Part shown: one piece after another, positions 32,601 through 39,633 of the stretch
Position numbering within the stretch: position 1 is the first letter of the stretch
Layout of the letters: every line of letters starts with the position of its first letter
Origin: Clostridia bacterium
GTDB taxonomy: Bacteria; Bacillota; Clostridia; Christensenellales; Aristaeellaceae
Reading direction: 5' to 3'
DNA: 64,000 bases
Assembly: GCA_017429695.1 (NCBI GenBank)
Contig: JAFROK010000033.1
Span: forward strand, 30,223-94,222
Position numbers and translations under genes: made by a program
Notes under the pieces: model-generated
Told to the model about the DNA's origin: nothing
The model's database searches: none
What the model saw: only the letters and a program-made list of their open reading frames with translations

Positions 32601-34922
32601 GTCAGTGCGTTCATTGTAGAAGTTCACCGTAATGTCGTGAGGTTTCCCGTCATCCTTTTGTTTGGTAAAAGTGGTTGTTAGGATTGTTTGTCCATCCTCG
32701 CCCGTTGATATTACGGAAGAAGTCGAATACAGATCTTTTGTTAGGTCACAATTCTGGTTCTCTGCTCCTACAGTATTCTCGTTGTAACGAACAACGCCGA
32801 CCACAGGTTGCAATCCAAGCGCCTTTGCAATCGTATCCGCCCCGGTTACCACCTGCGTGGTCAATGTTTCTTCACCGGAATAGTAGTGAGGAACTGAATC
32901 AACAGAACCCGCGCCTCCGTTTTGACCTGGAGTGTACAGATAGAATGATATTGGATCTGAAACAGGAGATGGATTCGAACTATTATCTACATTTTGCAAT
33001 GCATAATATATCTGGCCGTGTGAAACCATCTTGATCAGCAGCTTATAATCGCCAGGTATATTCTCTGAAATACTAATATTCTCTGAACTCTTGAATTCAG
33101 TCTTCAGTTTGAAATCCGGCACAGTAGTTAGCAGCAGCGTTCCCGTTCCGTTTGCTGTGGTACTAGAGAACATGTATTTGTTAATTACTTTTCCACTGCC
33201 ATATCTTGTGCCGTTAATGACACTCTGGTAAGTAACAGCGCCATCACTCGGTAATGTTTTAAGCAGCACAAGTTCGTTTTCAATGGTATCGTTGGACTGA
33301 TATACGGTTGTGTTGGTTTTTGCGGTCTGATTTCTGACTGTTGATGGATCACTAACCAACACACTGTTGTAATCGCTGTAATTGTAGAAAGTTGGAATCT
33401 CCTGATTCGATACATGCGTAATGGTATCTGAATTGTTAGAAAGTTCCTTGACATAATAGTATTTGGTGCCATCCGATTTTGTTAAAGCGGAAAGCAGGTA
33501 CCAGTATCCCTTATACCCTTCCCCTTCTGTATCGAATGTAATATCATCACCGCTGGATGTTGAAAGACTATATTTGTAGGGTACAGACGGCGTCAAAGTA
33601 TATGTGGTTTTGCCCGTAGTTTGTGTTACAGAAACAATATAGTTCTGCAGAACGCCGCCTTCCCCGATGATGGTGCCGCCTGTGATTATTCCTTTATCTA
33701 TGCTATCGGTTCCGTTTTGTTCAACAGTTATATCTTTCCCAAACTTGATTTCAATGGTTTTGTCGCTTGTATATGCCTGCTTATTGGGTGTATCGTTACC
33801 CCGTTCAAATGAAGTGAAGTTGATTGTCTGAGAGGATTTCCCATTCAGATCAACGTCAATCTTTTTATAATACCGAACCGTATTGCCAGCTTGATTTTCT
33901 GCATCTGTTCCAGCATATACAGAGTACCCTGTCTCCAGTCCGGAAACAGCACTCGCATTAGAAGTCTTTATTTCAACTTCATATGTTTGTAGTTTTGTTG
34001 CATTGATGTTGTAATGACCGTCACTGTCAATTTTCCAATTGTATAATCCAAATTCCTGGTCGCTGTTATTCAAGACGACATTCGTCATTTTCGGATCACT
34101 ATACCACTTGTCCTTAATACTCTTCAAATCAAGCTCGTCCGACCCGGTGTATTTTACAATTGTAAATCCATATCCGGTTTCAGTCGGACTTAACTGTACT
34201 GTTTGTTTATCTTCGTTCGTAAAATTACTGATTGTAACAACCGATCGTCCGGGAGTAGGTGTAATCTCAGCCATCAAATCCTTATTATTTCCGTAATTCG
34301 TTGTAACCACAAGATAATGTCGATCGCTTAACGACGGGTTCGTGTCTCCGGTTGTACCGTCTATATCTTTAAAATTGATGGTTACGCTTGGATTTGGCAT
34401 TGTTATTGTAAGTGTATTATCGCTTATCCCAATTAAGTATTTCTGATCAATTAACTGGCCATTATAAAGCTGCTTGTCGTTTTCAAGTGCGGAAATAGTA
34501 TCCCAAGATGGCCTGTTATTTGAATCATTTGTTTTTAAGATAAATATTTTTATACTATCTTTGTCTACAGAGGAATAAGTTGTATTGTTTTGGGTATAAT
34601 TGTCTTGAATTTGAAATTTGTTTAAATTAATTATCCCTTCCCCGCTTCCTTGACAGAGAAAAGCACTATAAACCTCTTGCTTAGCGACTTCACTTGTTTT
34701 CGATCCTATTCCTTTCGCCACAAACCAGTAATGTTCATTGTTTAATGATGTAATGGTTTCCTGAGTAGATTTGAAAAAAAAGCAAGGACAATTATTGTTA
34801 GAATTATTTATAGTTATACTCAGGTGAATCGGATCTGCCAGACCCGGAGCAGGAGTAATCAATGTCATCATTTGAAGAATGATCAGAAATATCGCTGTAA
34901 TCCTTTGCTGATACTGTTTCAT
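23619..34922 (-). CDS. Giant secreted Cna-B/isopeptide-domain surface protein with novel C-terminal tag
   Basis: 3,767 residues. Start ATG at 34922 (MKQYQQRITAIFLIILQMMT, a signal peptide), with GGAGG nine bases upstream; an in-frame ATG at 34976 overlapping the previous stop is less likely because it would bury the signal peptide. Residues 35-1400 match no family I recognise: beta-rich, Thr/Asn/Ser-rich, with AT-rich coding DNA. From about 1410 (KFTFVMEEWDN) follow some 19 Spy0128/Cna-B-type domains, each opening with a (V/L)xKxxxG-like strand (for example LVVTKTFDG, LEITKSFTG, LKAQKTITGRDF) whose Lys suits isopeptide bonds. The last two ([32 protein letters not shown]), the Pro/Lys linker and the ending [22 protein letters not shown] match the other giant. 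No LPXTG. Inferred stalk/adhesin. Confidence 0.87.
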   Translation of the reverse strand: MKQYQQRITAIFLIILQMMTLITPAPGLADPIHLSITINNSNNNCPCFFFKSTQETITSLNNEHYWFVAKGIGSKTSEVAKQEVYSAFLCQGSGEGIINLNKFQIQDNYTQNNTTYSSVDKDSIKIFILKTNDSNNRPSWDTISALENDKQLYNGQLIDQKYLIGISDNTLTITMPNPSVTINFKDIDGTTGDTNPSLSDRHYLVVTTNYGNNKDLMAEITPTPGRSVVTISNFTNEDKQTVQLSPTETGYGFTIVKYTGSDELDLKSIKDKWYSDPKMTNVVLNNSDQEFGLYNWKIDSDGHYNINATKLQTYEVEIKTSNASAVSGLETGYSVYAGTDAENQAGNTVRYYKKIDVDLNGKSSQTINFTSFERGNDTPNKQAYTSDKTIEIKFGKDITVEQNGTDSIDKGIITGGTIIGEGGVLQNYIVSVTQTTGKTTYTLTPSVPYKYSLSTSSGDDITFDTEGEGYKGYWYLLSALTKSDGTKYYYVKELSNNSDTITHVSNQEIPTFYNYSDYNSVLVSDPSTVRNQTAKTNTTVYQSNDTIENELVLLKTLPSDGAVTYQSVINGTRYGSGKVINKYMFSSTTANGTGTLLLTTVPDFKLKTEFKSSENISISENIPGDYKLLIKMVSHGQIYYALQNVDNSSNPSPVSDPISFYLYTPGQNGGAGSVDSVPHYYSGEETLTTQVVTGADTIAKALGLQPVVGVVRYNENTVGAENQNCDLTKDLYSTSSVISTGEDGQTILTTTFTKQKDDGKPHDITVNFYNERTDISDSENPPQHVESNLSGTLYYLVKLKKINNGKTVGYKIVSANIETQNTDGSYTTTINVTDLFQLVDDNEIDIDGGSLHYDPTVYTSSVRMYKLKEGTAFPTSIQEAENNGTDSIPGFDFWYNKNWRSTDAGTYHAQATLDNENKIIKTQTQLGLYKSTKKIYRVQVIIPTSAGAIEDTSIHLNEEVKHASNVSDKLNNAVLSTNSSGTSYGNNGTTNVTTTGDNTVITYVLEDQTGESPVFYWNEKASVENNPNLITGNESYTLRLTQNGRIVNEGHPIKIGSKYYDVDYDTDLIDEGGAFLDKNVAVSGNISTITHYITLTEAHYDTAVGPHDIIGTAAEYGVIANRYEQYGHTETNYAVKQLYDNSNNSVNGAGGSDIPFFIGSVDPETPLWIESENNNLYIFMQQADIDNKIHNEMKSRINAAPGRYHLVSASQTSINNYVDDLIEYGKSQSVAYAAQKTVTPDKVNNGNLALDVTDFPDGITIYVDCKNIADKMTETGWEINKLPGQSIVFNVPGTNVKIGKMVANIYDPQNTNSKLRSTSTQTSEFANSNGLSDAAKAWDQDIMRHITFNAYQAQTLDLVTASGLILAPNASKVTQQDGAGTILTSGTFISRAEWHFYYQNRSWTYTGAEIGFEAKKRMHLPGSEENTIPLEREKFTFVMEEWDNEHGGWKTSDRKTAENIGGRIVFPELQYTIADEGEHYYRIYETGRSENKNTEEYDIDTTQYIVKTVVGVNITGSTAKTTETETYYKLNAEGLNASSIAESPQYVATVYDLDSDNKLQFEESNIPKTKTVNRYRIDPNYLSEISSTNSAEAIQFVNQRKTVTVDGTKQWLNDGDKVHNNAQEITLTLKRTAKPVADDSVWEVVRVASPIQFAWNDNTYTYSNLPKYNSDGIEYEYRVEETAVEGYAAPAYNNGEGKTIEYALSGGTITNTILTGSLKFKKNVTVNGTTPNTNVEKALVAGTYTFKIESTTLTDKVEKTIQVVFNNVGTASLNGTDSDVSIANDGTVTVANLKADTYTITETGRSNGTSLLKTEFTTGTGTIANNVATVTVSRGDTVTVPTARFTNNIDTGNLSLKKTASGKPQTDTTTEFEFEIILTPPANVTLADSYPAAVGTTSKTLTYTKNTTDGTTKITGIDLKHNETLTITGLPAGTGYSITEVNIPTGYSQGATSGLGGTIPANQVNSETQVRTVQTASANVNNTFAGAGDVNFTASKTFMGGDLTGKTLKFKLTQVGSVDGTGEIPTGYVRLSTPETKELTGGSGTAGSVTFSTLHFDQNDIGKTFYFKIEETDIPNDLDSNGVSASNHIKYDQSKHYFTVAVTDTNGFAVNKTAATNTDGETEAKFTNEQKGKLVVTKTFDGTAASDLTDAQKGAVTFTITGPTGFTTITNKALNDTTEPKFVKGTDGVYTLTLNNVPLGDYTVTESNTTIGNYEHTSSIKVDGTTATSATATLSATSTEKTIEITNTYEKYQLEITKSFTGATIDATEKNKITFAVSGTGLTGTLTKTWADMTDDKWILTTADNNVKPGVIYTVTESNANVGGYTRTTTITATPAGTKTETGDTPNTTIQLSSKNPNGTVDFTNNYTEQAGSLKITKAVTLNGSDTNKSSVNGEFIFSVVGPTSATTQVTKYVQIKVTNGTASGYKVADTKAGLAAIESYTNGTDAIVSNLEAGDYVVTEEAVAGFVLTNIAGGKSGTSNTSNRTVTLTVVAGNNTPTGAAAATYTNNKEEYDLVVVKTLEGDMAPASAEYEIVVTSATAMNITAADVDGEVDGTFEAVTNGVKFKVSASNGANGDGTVTIHKLTAGSYTVSETSGTGFIATYKLGDGSYGTTVPTAVLGNKVNNTVVTSQTVTVKNTYADYGKLKVTKTIQVNGAAPTTANESLVDNTYTFKVYAMSNGAKVEPALQTISIAFNAGDNVAKTELSDELEAGIYWVEEETADLLVGNNGRILTVVAGKKLESEIDGAGTAAFTNNYMIDSTPLKAQKTITGRDFKAGDKWTFSVTAANGTPMPEKTTETIEPASGKAIEVDFGKIEFTNKDVSKTYTYTITETGTVDGVTNDVAKTVTVKITDNGDGTLKIENSSVTTPVVFTNTYNADGETALKGTKVIAGREFKERDEWTFTVTADPADSPMPEKTSITVKPTSGGSVDLDFGTIQYELAHAGKEYVYTIKETGNIPYVQNDTDKVVRVRVTEEGTGKLKITNSTNNEPLKFTNRYDNGNLTVKKTVSAKSVAEPAKEFVFKVMLADNTITGAYGEMTFEKGVAEFTLKDGEEKTALGLPNGLGYTVTEEAYDGYTTQATNASGTIAGNFEKPETKIVEFVNTYTAAGHYVPGAVKVMEGRDLTADEFSFELKDEDGKTLQTVKNAADGTIVFSEIAYTLDDLANSPFTYTISEVTGEDKTVVYDTHIETIVVTLMDNGDGTIIAKADKEPEELVFTNYAFSVEVQKVDIDNGDELNGCKIQILDKDGNVFDEWTSESGKLHKLEGLVPGETYTLHEVTAPHGYDIATDTTFSIDEEGRITAASTVAIREDGTILLRDAVKTVTVAVKKVWKDDNNRDGMRPLSIRMNLLANGEKVKTVTLSADHGWMCVLRGLPMVDKDLKDIVYTWEEPAAGNGYTLSGTVTRGTLTTFTNEHKTEKTSVSVRKAWDDSNSKDRPAEIKVQLYGDGRAVGKPVALNAANGWKYVWEDLDKNINKAGTTGTAKAITYTVEELAIPEGYQATISGNAENGYVITNTLERGKLVIQKKFDIYEPEPEEETEPELIEIQVRKVWVDNDNQDGIRPGSITVHLCAGGEVIETVQLNEAGGWQHMFADLPKEFRGNRIRYSVTEDPVPGYTSQVNGYTIRNTHKPEETSVVVRKEWDDNNNAANIRPTSIRMTLSNGTNVMLSAQNGWQATVTGLPKYAGGQEIEYTWTEQEIIGYKLKTKEQNGNVTTFTNELVGVPKPPEGYKYPKVPGGSYAIFDEYPTALGVEVYINHVGDCFD

Positions 34923-34972
34923 CCTATTGTTCCTCCATTCTATGTCATGTGTCTCAAACTCAGAATCAGCTT

Positions 34973-37285
34973 TCATTCTGAATCACTCAATGAAATGATA
35001 AACTTCCATGTGTAGCTAAAATTTTCCTTACTTAACGGATATGTATATGTCAGACCGTCAGCATTCTCAATATCAATAAAGTCAACTCCGTCAATAGAAT
35101 ATTGCCATTTGCATGTATATTCGTCATCTTCTTTGAAATCAACAAGTTCGACTGTAATAGTAATCGGCGTTCCGAAATCGATAAACCCACCCATGGATGT
35201 CAGTGTGGATGAGATCCTCAGACTTCTGGCTAGTGGCTCTTCTGTCTCTTCATCTGCAATTTCTTCAGCAGACTTTTCTTCTGCTTGTTCATTCAGAGCC
35301 TTATCGTTGGAGTTTATATTCTTTTCATATGCATCTTTCTGCTCTTCATCCGTGTCCGAATCCTCATTTTCATCTGCAGATTCTGCTTGTTCTTTCTCTT
35401 TCTGAAGAACAATCAAAAGATCGTTCCATTTTACATATTGATTTGTTTCATTAGTAAAACTATAAGCTTCTGCATACTCTTTTTCTTCTGTCGGTTTTAC
35501 CCAAAGCTCTGTTCCAAATGGTAAATGCTCAGTTTCCTCATATGTTTCAATAGTTGTAATCAGGCTTGTCCCATTTTCCCTTAAGACCTGAACTTTGTAG
35601 TAACCCATTGTCAACATAGTCTGGTCATCTGGAATTTCGACAGGTTTTTCTTTCTCTTCCTGTTTGGTCTTGTAATCTGTTACAGCTTCGTTATCCGTCT
35701 CAGATTTTTCAATTACTGTCTGTTTTTCTTCCTTCAAAGAATCTTCTGCTTTAGTTTTCTTTTCAGGTTCTGTTCCATCAGCAGTCTCTACTTGTGCAGT
35801 GTTATCCGCTGAGATGTCTTTCTTTTCTTCCGCTAGGAATTCTTCAGAAGGTTCTTCATTTGCCGGTTTCTCTTCAGAAACCTCTATAGCAGGTTCTTCC
35901 TCGGTCAAAGCTTCTTCAGTTTGTCCGTTCTCCGGATCTGCTGCTTGTTCAATATCCGCAGGTCCTTTTTCAGAAATCTCTCCCGGTGTCTCATATACTT
36001 CTGTAGATTCTTCTTCTACCGATTCCTCAGCAGGTGCTTCTGTTTCTTCTTTTCCTATTTCTGCTTTGTTGTCTTCGGTTCCTACAGATTGTTCCGTTTC
36101 CTCAATTTCTTTCTTTTCATCCTGTTTCGGTGTTTCTTCCTTGATCAGTTGAACGGCGATTATTGTAAGATCAGCATCAAAGCAGGATGTTATTCTGATA
36201 TCATAATCCTGGTTCTTTTCCGTATATGCTGTGAATGTATAGATCACATCAGTACTTTCCGGATCTTCATTTTCAACCCAAGTCAGTTCCTTCTGACGGT
36301 CGGCGACGAAAATTTTCAGGCCGGTTTCTTTTCCGTCTTTGCTGACAGGAAGCGGAGCATCACCGATATGCTGCTGTTTGAGGATCAGGGTAAAAATGAG
36401 ATTGTAGTTGTATTTGCTGGTATAGGTAATTACGTATTCCTCGCCTGCCTTCAAGGTGCCTTCTATGCCTTTTTTGCCAAGATACAGTTTATTCAGATCA
36501 GAAATCAGTTCTTCAGGCTGATCGGATTCAACCGGTGTTTCCGGCTCTTCTGTTTTTCCCTGTTCTTCCGTTATATCCTGTTCTGCCTGTTCTTCCGGTT
36601 CTTTTGCTTCTGCCGTCTGATCCGTTGTTTCGGGTTCTTCCGGTTCTGCAGTCGATTCAGCCAGCAGCTGCTCTTCTTCCGTGTTATCCTTCCGGGTCTC
36701 TTCCGGAATCTCTTCCCGGGTTGCCTCCGGTTGAGATTCCTTTGGCTGTTCTTCTTCAGACTTCAGTTCATTTTCAATCTGAACTGATTCAGAAGCAAAT
36801 CCATTCCCTTCATTTTCGGGTTTAACATGTTCTTTTTCCGAATCTGAAGGCAGGTCAGAATCCGGAAGCTGGTTTTCTTCGGCTTCCGTAGGTTCAAGTT
36901 CTTCTTCTGTTGCTTTGGGTTCTTCCTCTGCTCCAGAATCTTCCTCTATTCCGGAATCTTCCTTTACTTCTGGCTTGTCCATTTCTTCTGGCACTACCGG
37001 AGTTTCGTTTCCTTCGTCTTCCGGTTCTGCCATCTGCTTGGATTCCTCTGCCGGTTCGGATTCTTCCTTTTGCCCGGGGTCAGCCTCTGCCTGAGGCTCT
37101 TCCTTTACCTCAGGTTCTTCTTCCGTCGTGAATTCTCCCTGCTGCGTTTCGAGCGTGAGCAGTTCAGCCTGCTCTTCCGGCTGCTCCTTCGGAATATCTC
37201 CATCCGCAAAAACTGCTGTAAACGAAGTCAGTAACAGTGCCAGTGTGCACAATGTGACAAGAAGTTTTCTGAATCCGCTTTTCAT
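34973..37285 (-). CDS. Secreted Glu-rich protein with Ig-like C-terminal domain (partner of the Cna-B giant)
   Basis: 770 residues; no family recognised. It begins MKSGFRKLLVTLCTLALLLT (signal peptide, cleavage near AVFADG) with GGAGG eight bases upstream. Long Glu/Pro/Ser/Thr-rich acidic tracts (EEPEVKEEPQAEADPG-like) alternate with three folded-looking stretches: about 255-385 (LYLGKKGIEGTLKAGEEYVI), about 570-645 (MGYYKVQVLRENGTSLITTI) and a C-terminal Ig-like domain (CKWQYSIDGVDFIDIENADG) ending ITSLSDSE-like. Its architecture matches the 688-residue protein at 21187 although the sequences are far diverged. The next gene starts 50 nt later, so the pair is an operon with a promoter at 37379-37407. 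Confidence 0.82.
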   Translation of the reverse strand: MKSGFRKLLVTLCTLALLLTSFTAVFADGDIPKEQPEEQAELLTLETQQGEFTTEEEPEVKEEPQAEADPGQKEESEPAEESKQMAEPEDEGNETPVVPEEMDKPEVKEDSGIEEDSGAEEEPKATEEELEPTEAEENQLPDSDLPSDSEKEHVKPENEGNGFASESVQIENELKSEEEQPKESQPEATREEIPEETRKDNTEEEQLLAESTAEPEEPETTDQTAEAKEPEEQAEQDITEEQGKTEEPETPVESDQPEELISDLNKLYLGKKGIEGTLKAGEEYVITYTSKYNYNLIFTLILKQQHIGDAPLPVSKDGKETGLKIFVADRQKELTWVENEDPESTDVIYTFTAYTEKNQDYDIRITSCFDADLTIIAVQLIKEETPKQDEKKEIEETEQSVGTEDNKAEIGKEETEAPAEESVEEESTEVYETPGEISEKGPADIEQAADPENGQTEEALTEEEPAIEVSEEKPANEEPSEEFLAEEKKDISADNTAQVETADGTEPEKKTKAEDSLKEEKQTVIEKSETDNEAVTDYKTKQEEKEKPVEIPDDQTMLTMGYYKVQVLRENGTSLITTIETYEETEHLPFGTELWVKPTEEKEYAEAYSFTNETNQYVKWNDLLIVLQKEKEQAESADENEDSDTDEEQKDAYEKNINSNDKALNEQAEEKSAEEIADEETEEPLARSLRISSTLTSMGGFIDFGTPITITVELVDFKEDDEYTCKWQYSIDGVDFIDIENADGLTYTYPLSKENFSYTWKFIISLSDSE

Positions 37286-37378
37286 GATGTCTGCCTCCTA
37301 ATATGGTTACGTTAAAACGTTAGTTCTTCTTTAAGAATGTATGTATTAGCTTTATAAAGCTTATATCAAGCCACATTT

Positions 37379-37407
37379 ATTGTATCATGAACTGTAGTTG
37401 TTTTCAA
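37379..37407 (-). promoter_or_regulatory. Sigma-A promoter of the first surface-protein pair
   Basis: Minus strand TTGAAA (37402-37407), exactly 17 nt, TACAAT (37379-37384); leader of about 85 nt containing the palindrome AGCTTTATAAAGCT. Confidence 0.82.
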
Positions 37408-37438
37408 TGAATTGTACAAATACAGCGGTGTTTTGGAA

Positions 37439-37458
37439 TTATGTATCCGTTATGTATC
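37439..37458 (-). promoter_or_regulatory. Two 9-bp direct repeats, 11-bp period, upstream of the surface-pair promoter
   Basis: GATACATAA occurs twice (37458-37450 and 37447-37439), 32 bases upstream of the -35 box. An 11-bp period (one helical turn) is typical of OmpR/PhoB-type regulator sites. The rest of the 37286-37598 gap shows no gene. Confidence 0.4.
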
Positions 37459-37598
37459 AGGTAACAGTCGGATCGTCGGCCTGTTTTTGGCTTAGTCCCT
37501 TGTAATTACTGCATTTTAGCCGTTCAGAGGCAAGTTATGCTGCTGGTTTATTAATTTGTTATGATGTAACCTTCCTGTTGGTTGTATGTAATTTTTGA

Positions 37599-37631
37599 CA
37601 AAAAAAGTGCCCTGCTTTGCTGCAGAGCACT
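37599..37631 (-). terminator. Intrinsic terminator after pilT operon
   Basis: Minus strand AGTGCTCTGC-agcaaa-GCAGGGCACT followed by TTTTTTTGTC, 19 bases after the pilT stop. Strong. Confidence 0.9.
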
Positions 37632-37650
37632 GATTGTTTGGTGTAGGGTT

Positions 37651-38718
37651 TTACCGCATGAATCTTGCCTGGCGCTCCACGGTTTCGGGGTGGATGGCCA
37701 GCAGAGCGGCCTGGTCCTTGTCGATCTTGCCGTCGCGCAGGAGGCGGGCCAGTTCGGTATCCATGGAGAGCATGTCCGCGCCGCCGCCAAAGATAGCGTT
37801 GTCGATCTGGTGGGTCTTGCCCTCGCGGATCAGGTTCTGGATGGCAGGGTTCACGCACATGACTTCGAAGACGGGATGGAGTTTGCCTTCGTTGGTCAGA
37901 ATCAGGCGCTGGGAGACCACAGCGCGAAGTACCATGGACAGCTGGGCGCGTATCTGGTTCTGCTGGTTGGCCGGGAAGGCGTCAATCACACGGTCGATGG
38001 TCTTGGCGGCGCCCAGGGTGTGCAGGGATGAAAGCAGCAGGTGACCGGTTTCAGCCGCGGTGATTGCTGTGGAAATCGTTTCGATGTCACGCATTTCACC
38101 CAGCATGATCACGTCCGGCGCCTGACGCAGGGCTGCGCGCAGGGCGCGGGCGAAGGTGGAGGCATCTCCGGGAACTTCGCGCTGGCTGACCAGGCATTTC
38201 TTGTGGGGATGCAGGTATTCGATCGGGTCTTCGATCGTGATAATATGGCCGCTGCGGGTCCGGTTGATCTTGTCTACCAGGCAGGCCAGGGTGGTACTCT
38301 TACCATTGCCTGCAGGACCAGTCACCAGGATCATGCCGCTGCGGAAATCCGCCAGCTTCATGACCACGTCCGGGATATTGCAGTCTTCCGGATTCGGAAT
38401 ACCGAAAGCAACCACGCGGCAGGTCATAGCCAGGGAGCCACGCTGACGGTAAGTGTTGCAACGGAAACGGGACAGGTCGCGGACGGCGAAGGAGAAGTCG
38501 TCATCGCCCTCCTCCTGCAGGGTTTCGCGGGTTCTCCCGGCCAATTCATAGGCACGGTCTACCAATACCGCGATATCCTTCGGCAGCGCACGGTCTTCCG
38601 TAATCGGGATCATCTGGCCGCTGGCCTTGGTCATGATCTGGGAACCGGGCACCACGAAAATATCCGAGCCTTTATATTGCAGGGCCTTCCTCAGGATCTC
38701 ATCAAGCTGCTCAATCAT
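37651..38718 (-). CDS. pilT: PilT-family type IV pilus retraction-type ATPase
   Basis: 355 residues of the PilT/GspE secretion-ATPase superfamily. Walker A is GPAGNGKSTT, the Asp box IEDPIEYLH, Walker B LGEMRD and the His box GHLLLSSLHT. The C-terminal AIQNLIREGKTHQI matches the signature that distinguishes PilT/PilU from the assembly ATPase PilB. It is expected to work as a cytoplasmic hexamer pulling on the GspF-like platform protein encoded five genes upstream. The start overlaps the preceding gene by eight bases. No PilB-type ATPase is found in this operon, so this protein may be the only motor of the system. Confidence 0.93.
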   Translation of the reverse strand: MIEQLDEILRKALQYKGSDIFVVPGSQIMTKASGQMIPITEDRALPKDIAVLVDRAYELAGRTRETLQEEGDDDFSFAVRDLSRFRCNTYRQRGSLAMTCRVVAFGIPNPEDCNIPDVVMKLADFRSGMILVTGPAGNGKSTTLACLVDKINRTRSGHIITIEDPIEYLHPHKKCLVSQREVPGDASTFARALRAALRQAPDVIMLGEMRDIETISTAITAAETGHLLLSSLHTLGAAKTIDRVIDAFPANQQNQIRAQLSMVLRAVVSQRLILTNEGKLHPVFEVMCVNPAIQNLIREGKTHQIDNAIFGGGADMLSMDTELARLLRDGKIDKDQAALLAIHPETVERQARFMR

Positions 38719-39211
38719 CTGTTATTCCCTCTTCCGAAGTTTGTCTTGACGGTTCTTCAAATGTGTGGCTCATCCAGCGTGTCCGTTCGGCTTCTCCATA
38801 CGGGAGGAGCTTGACCTTACAGGTCAGGACCCGTCTGTCCAGAGGTTCCTGCCAGGAAATCAGGATATCTGATGCAGTCTCTGCGGTATTTTCCGCTTCT
38901 TCCGTAATATCTGAGCCGTCAGCGTATCCGAATCCTTCCGGCAGATTCTCCTTCACCAATTTCCGATAAGAGGCATCGTCCTTGGCGAGCTTCTGGCAAC
39001 GCACGAGGAATGTGTCCAGTTCCGCCAGGCGATTTTCCGAATCGGAAAAGAGTCCGTATACGTTGGTGATCATCTCGGTACCGCGGGTGGCCAGACTGAG
39101 GTCATTCCGGGAACCGATCTGCATCAGCATGGAAAGCATGCAGAGGGAGAGAATAACAACGATCAGGATCAGGGAAGCTGCGCCCGGCCCGAGCGCAATT
39201 TTGCGTTTCAT
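38711..39211 (-). CDS. Small single-TM protein of the pilus-like operon
   Basis: 166 residues, no family recognised with certainty. MKRKIALGPGAASLILIVVI starts an N-terminal hydrophobic helix (about 8-30) followed by an extracellular-type domain of 130 residues with many charged residues. The N-terminal organisation (basic, short, then helix) is that of a pseudopilin or TadE/TadG-like minor pilin, but there is no canonical G^FxxxE prepilin site. It overlaps both neighbours by a few bases. Confidence 0.6.
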   Translation of the reverse strand: MKRKIALGPGAASLILIVVILSLCMLSMLMQIGSRNDLSLATRGTEMITNVYGLFSDSENRLAELDTFLVRCQKLAKDDASYRKLVKENLPEGFGYADGSDITEEAENTAETASDILISWQEPLDRRVLTCKVKLLPYGEAERTRWMSHTFEEPSRQTSEEGITDD

Positions 39212-39633
39212 TTGCTCACCTCCTCTGATTCAATGGGGGTGGGCACATACCGGGTGGAAGGAATCGTGAACAGATCCTTCCCGTCCCCGAATCCGGTAAT
39301 CTGGAATGTCCGGATTTCTCCTGCGTCGGTCGTTTTGAACTCTTCTTGAATATAAAGCTTATAATCGGTGTCCTCGCGTACCCATCTGCCGCTTTCGGCA
39401 TCCCGGGTAAACCCACTCTTTTCCAGGTAGGCTTTCCAGTCATCCTCGGCGTACAGATCCTCAGCGCAGTTCTGGGCTTCCGCAATCGCCGCGGTAGCGG
39501 CACGGGCCTGGATGCTTCTGTGTCTCGCGTCTGCAAACAGCTGAACCAGAATCGCCGCGCTGATCATGAAGAAGAAAATCACCAGCAGCAGTTCAACCAG
39601 CAATGCGTTCGCGCGGCCGCTTTCTCTTTTCAT
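39208..39633 (-). CDS. TadE-like / pseudopilin-like minor protein
   Basis: 141 residues. MKRESGRANALLVELLLVIF with the following FFMISAAILVQLFADARHRS resembles the N-terminal block of TadE-like and pseudopilin proteins: a helix with a Glu (residue 14) five residues into it, followed by an Ala-rich amphipathic stretch. The residue before the putative +1 Ala is Asn rather than Gly, so processing by a standard prepilin peptidase is uncertain. It overlaps both neighbouring genes, indicating coupled translation. Confidence 0.62.
   Translation of the reverse strand: MKRESGRANALLVELLLVIFFFMISAAILVQLFADARHRSIQARAATAAIAEAQNCAEDLYAEDDWKAYLEKSGFTRDAESGRWVREDTDYKLYIQEEFKTTDAGEIRTFQITGFGDGKDLFTIPSTRYVPTPIESEEVSK

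Noticed and set aside
9671-37285. LPXTG sortase substrates or dockerins
   Set aside because: No LPXTG-like motif followed by a hydrophobic helix and basic tail, and no dockerin repeats, were found in any of the four proteins; no sortase gene is in the window.
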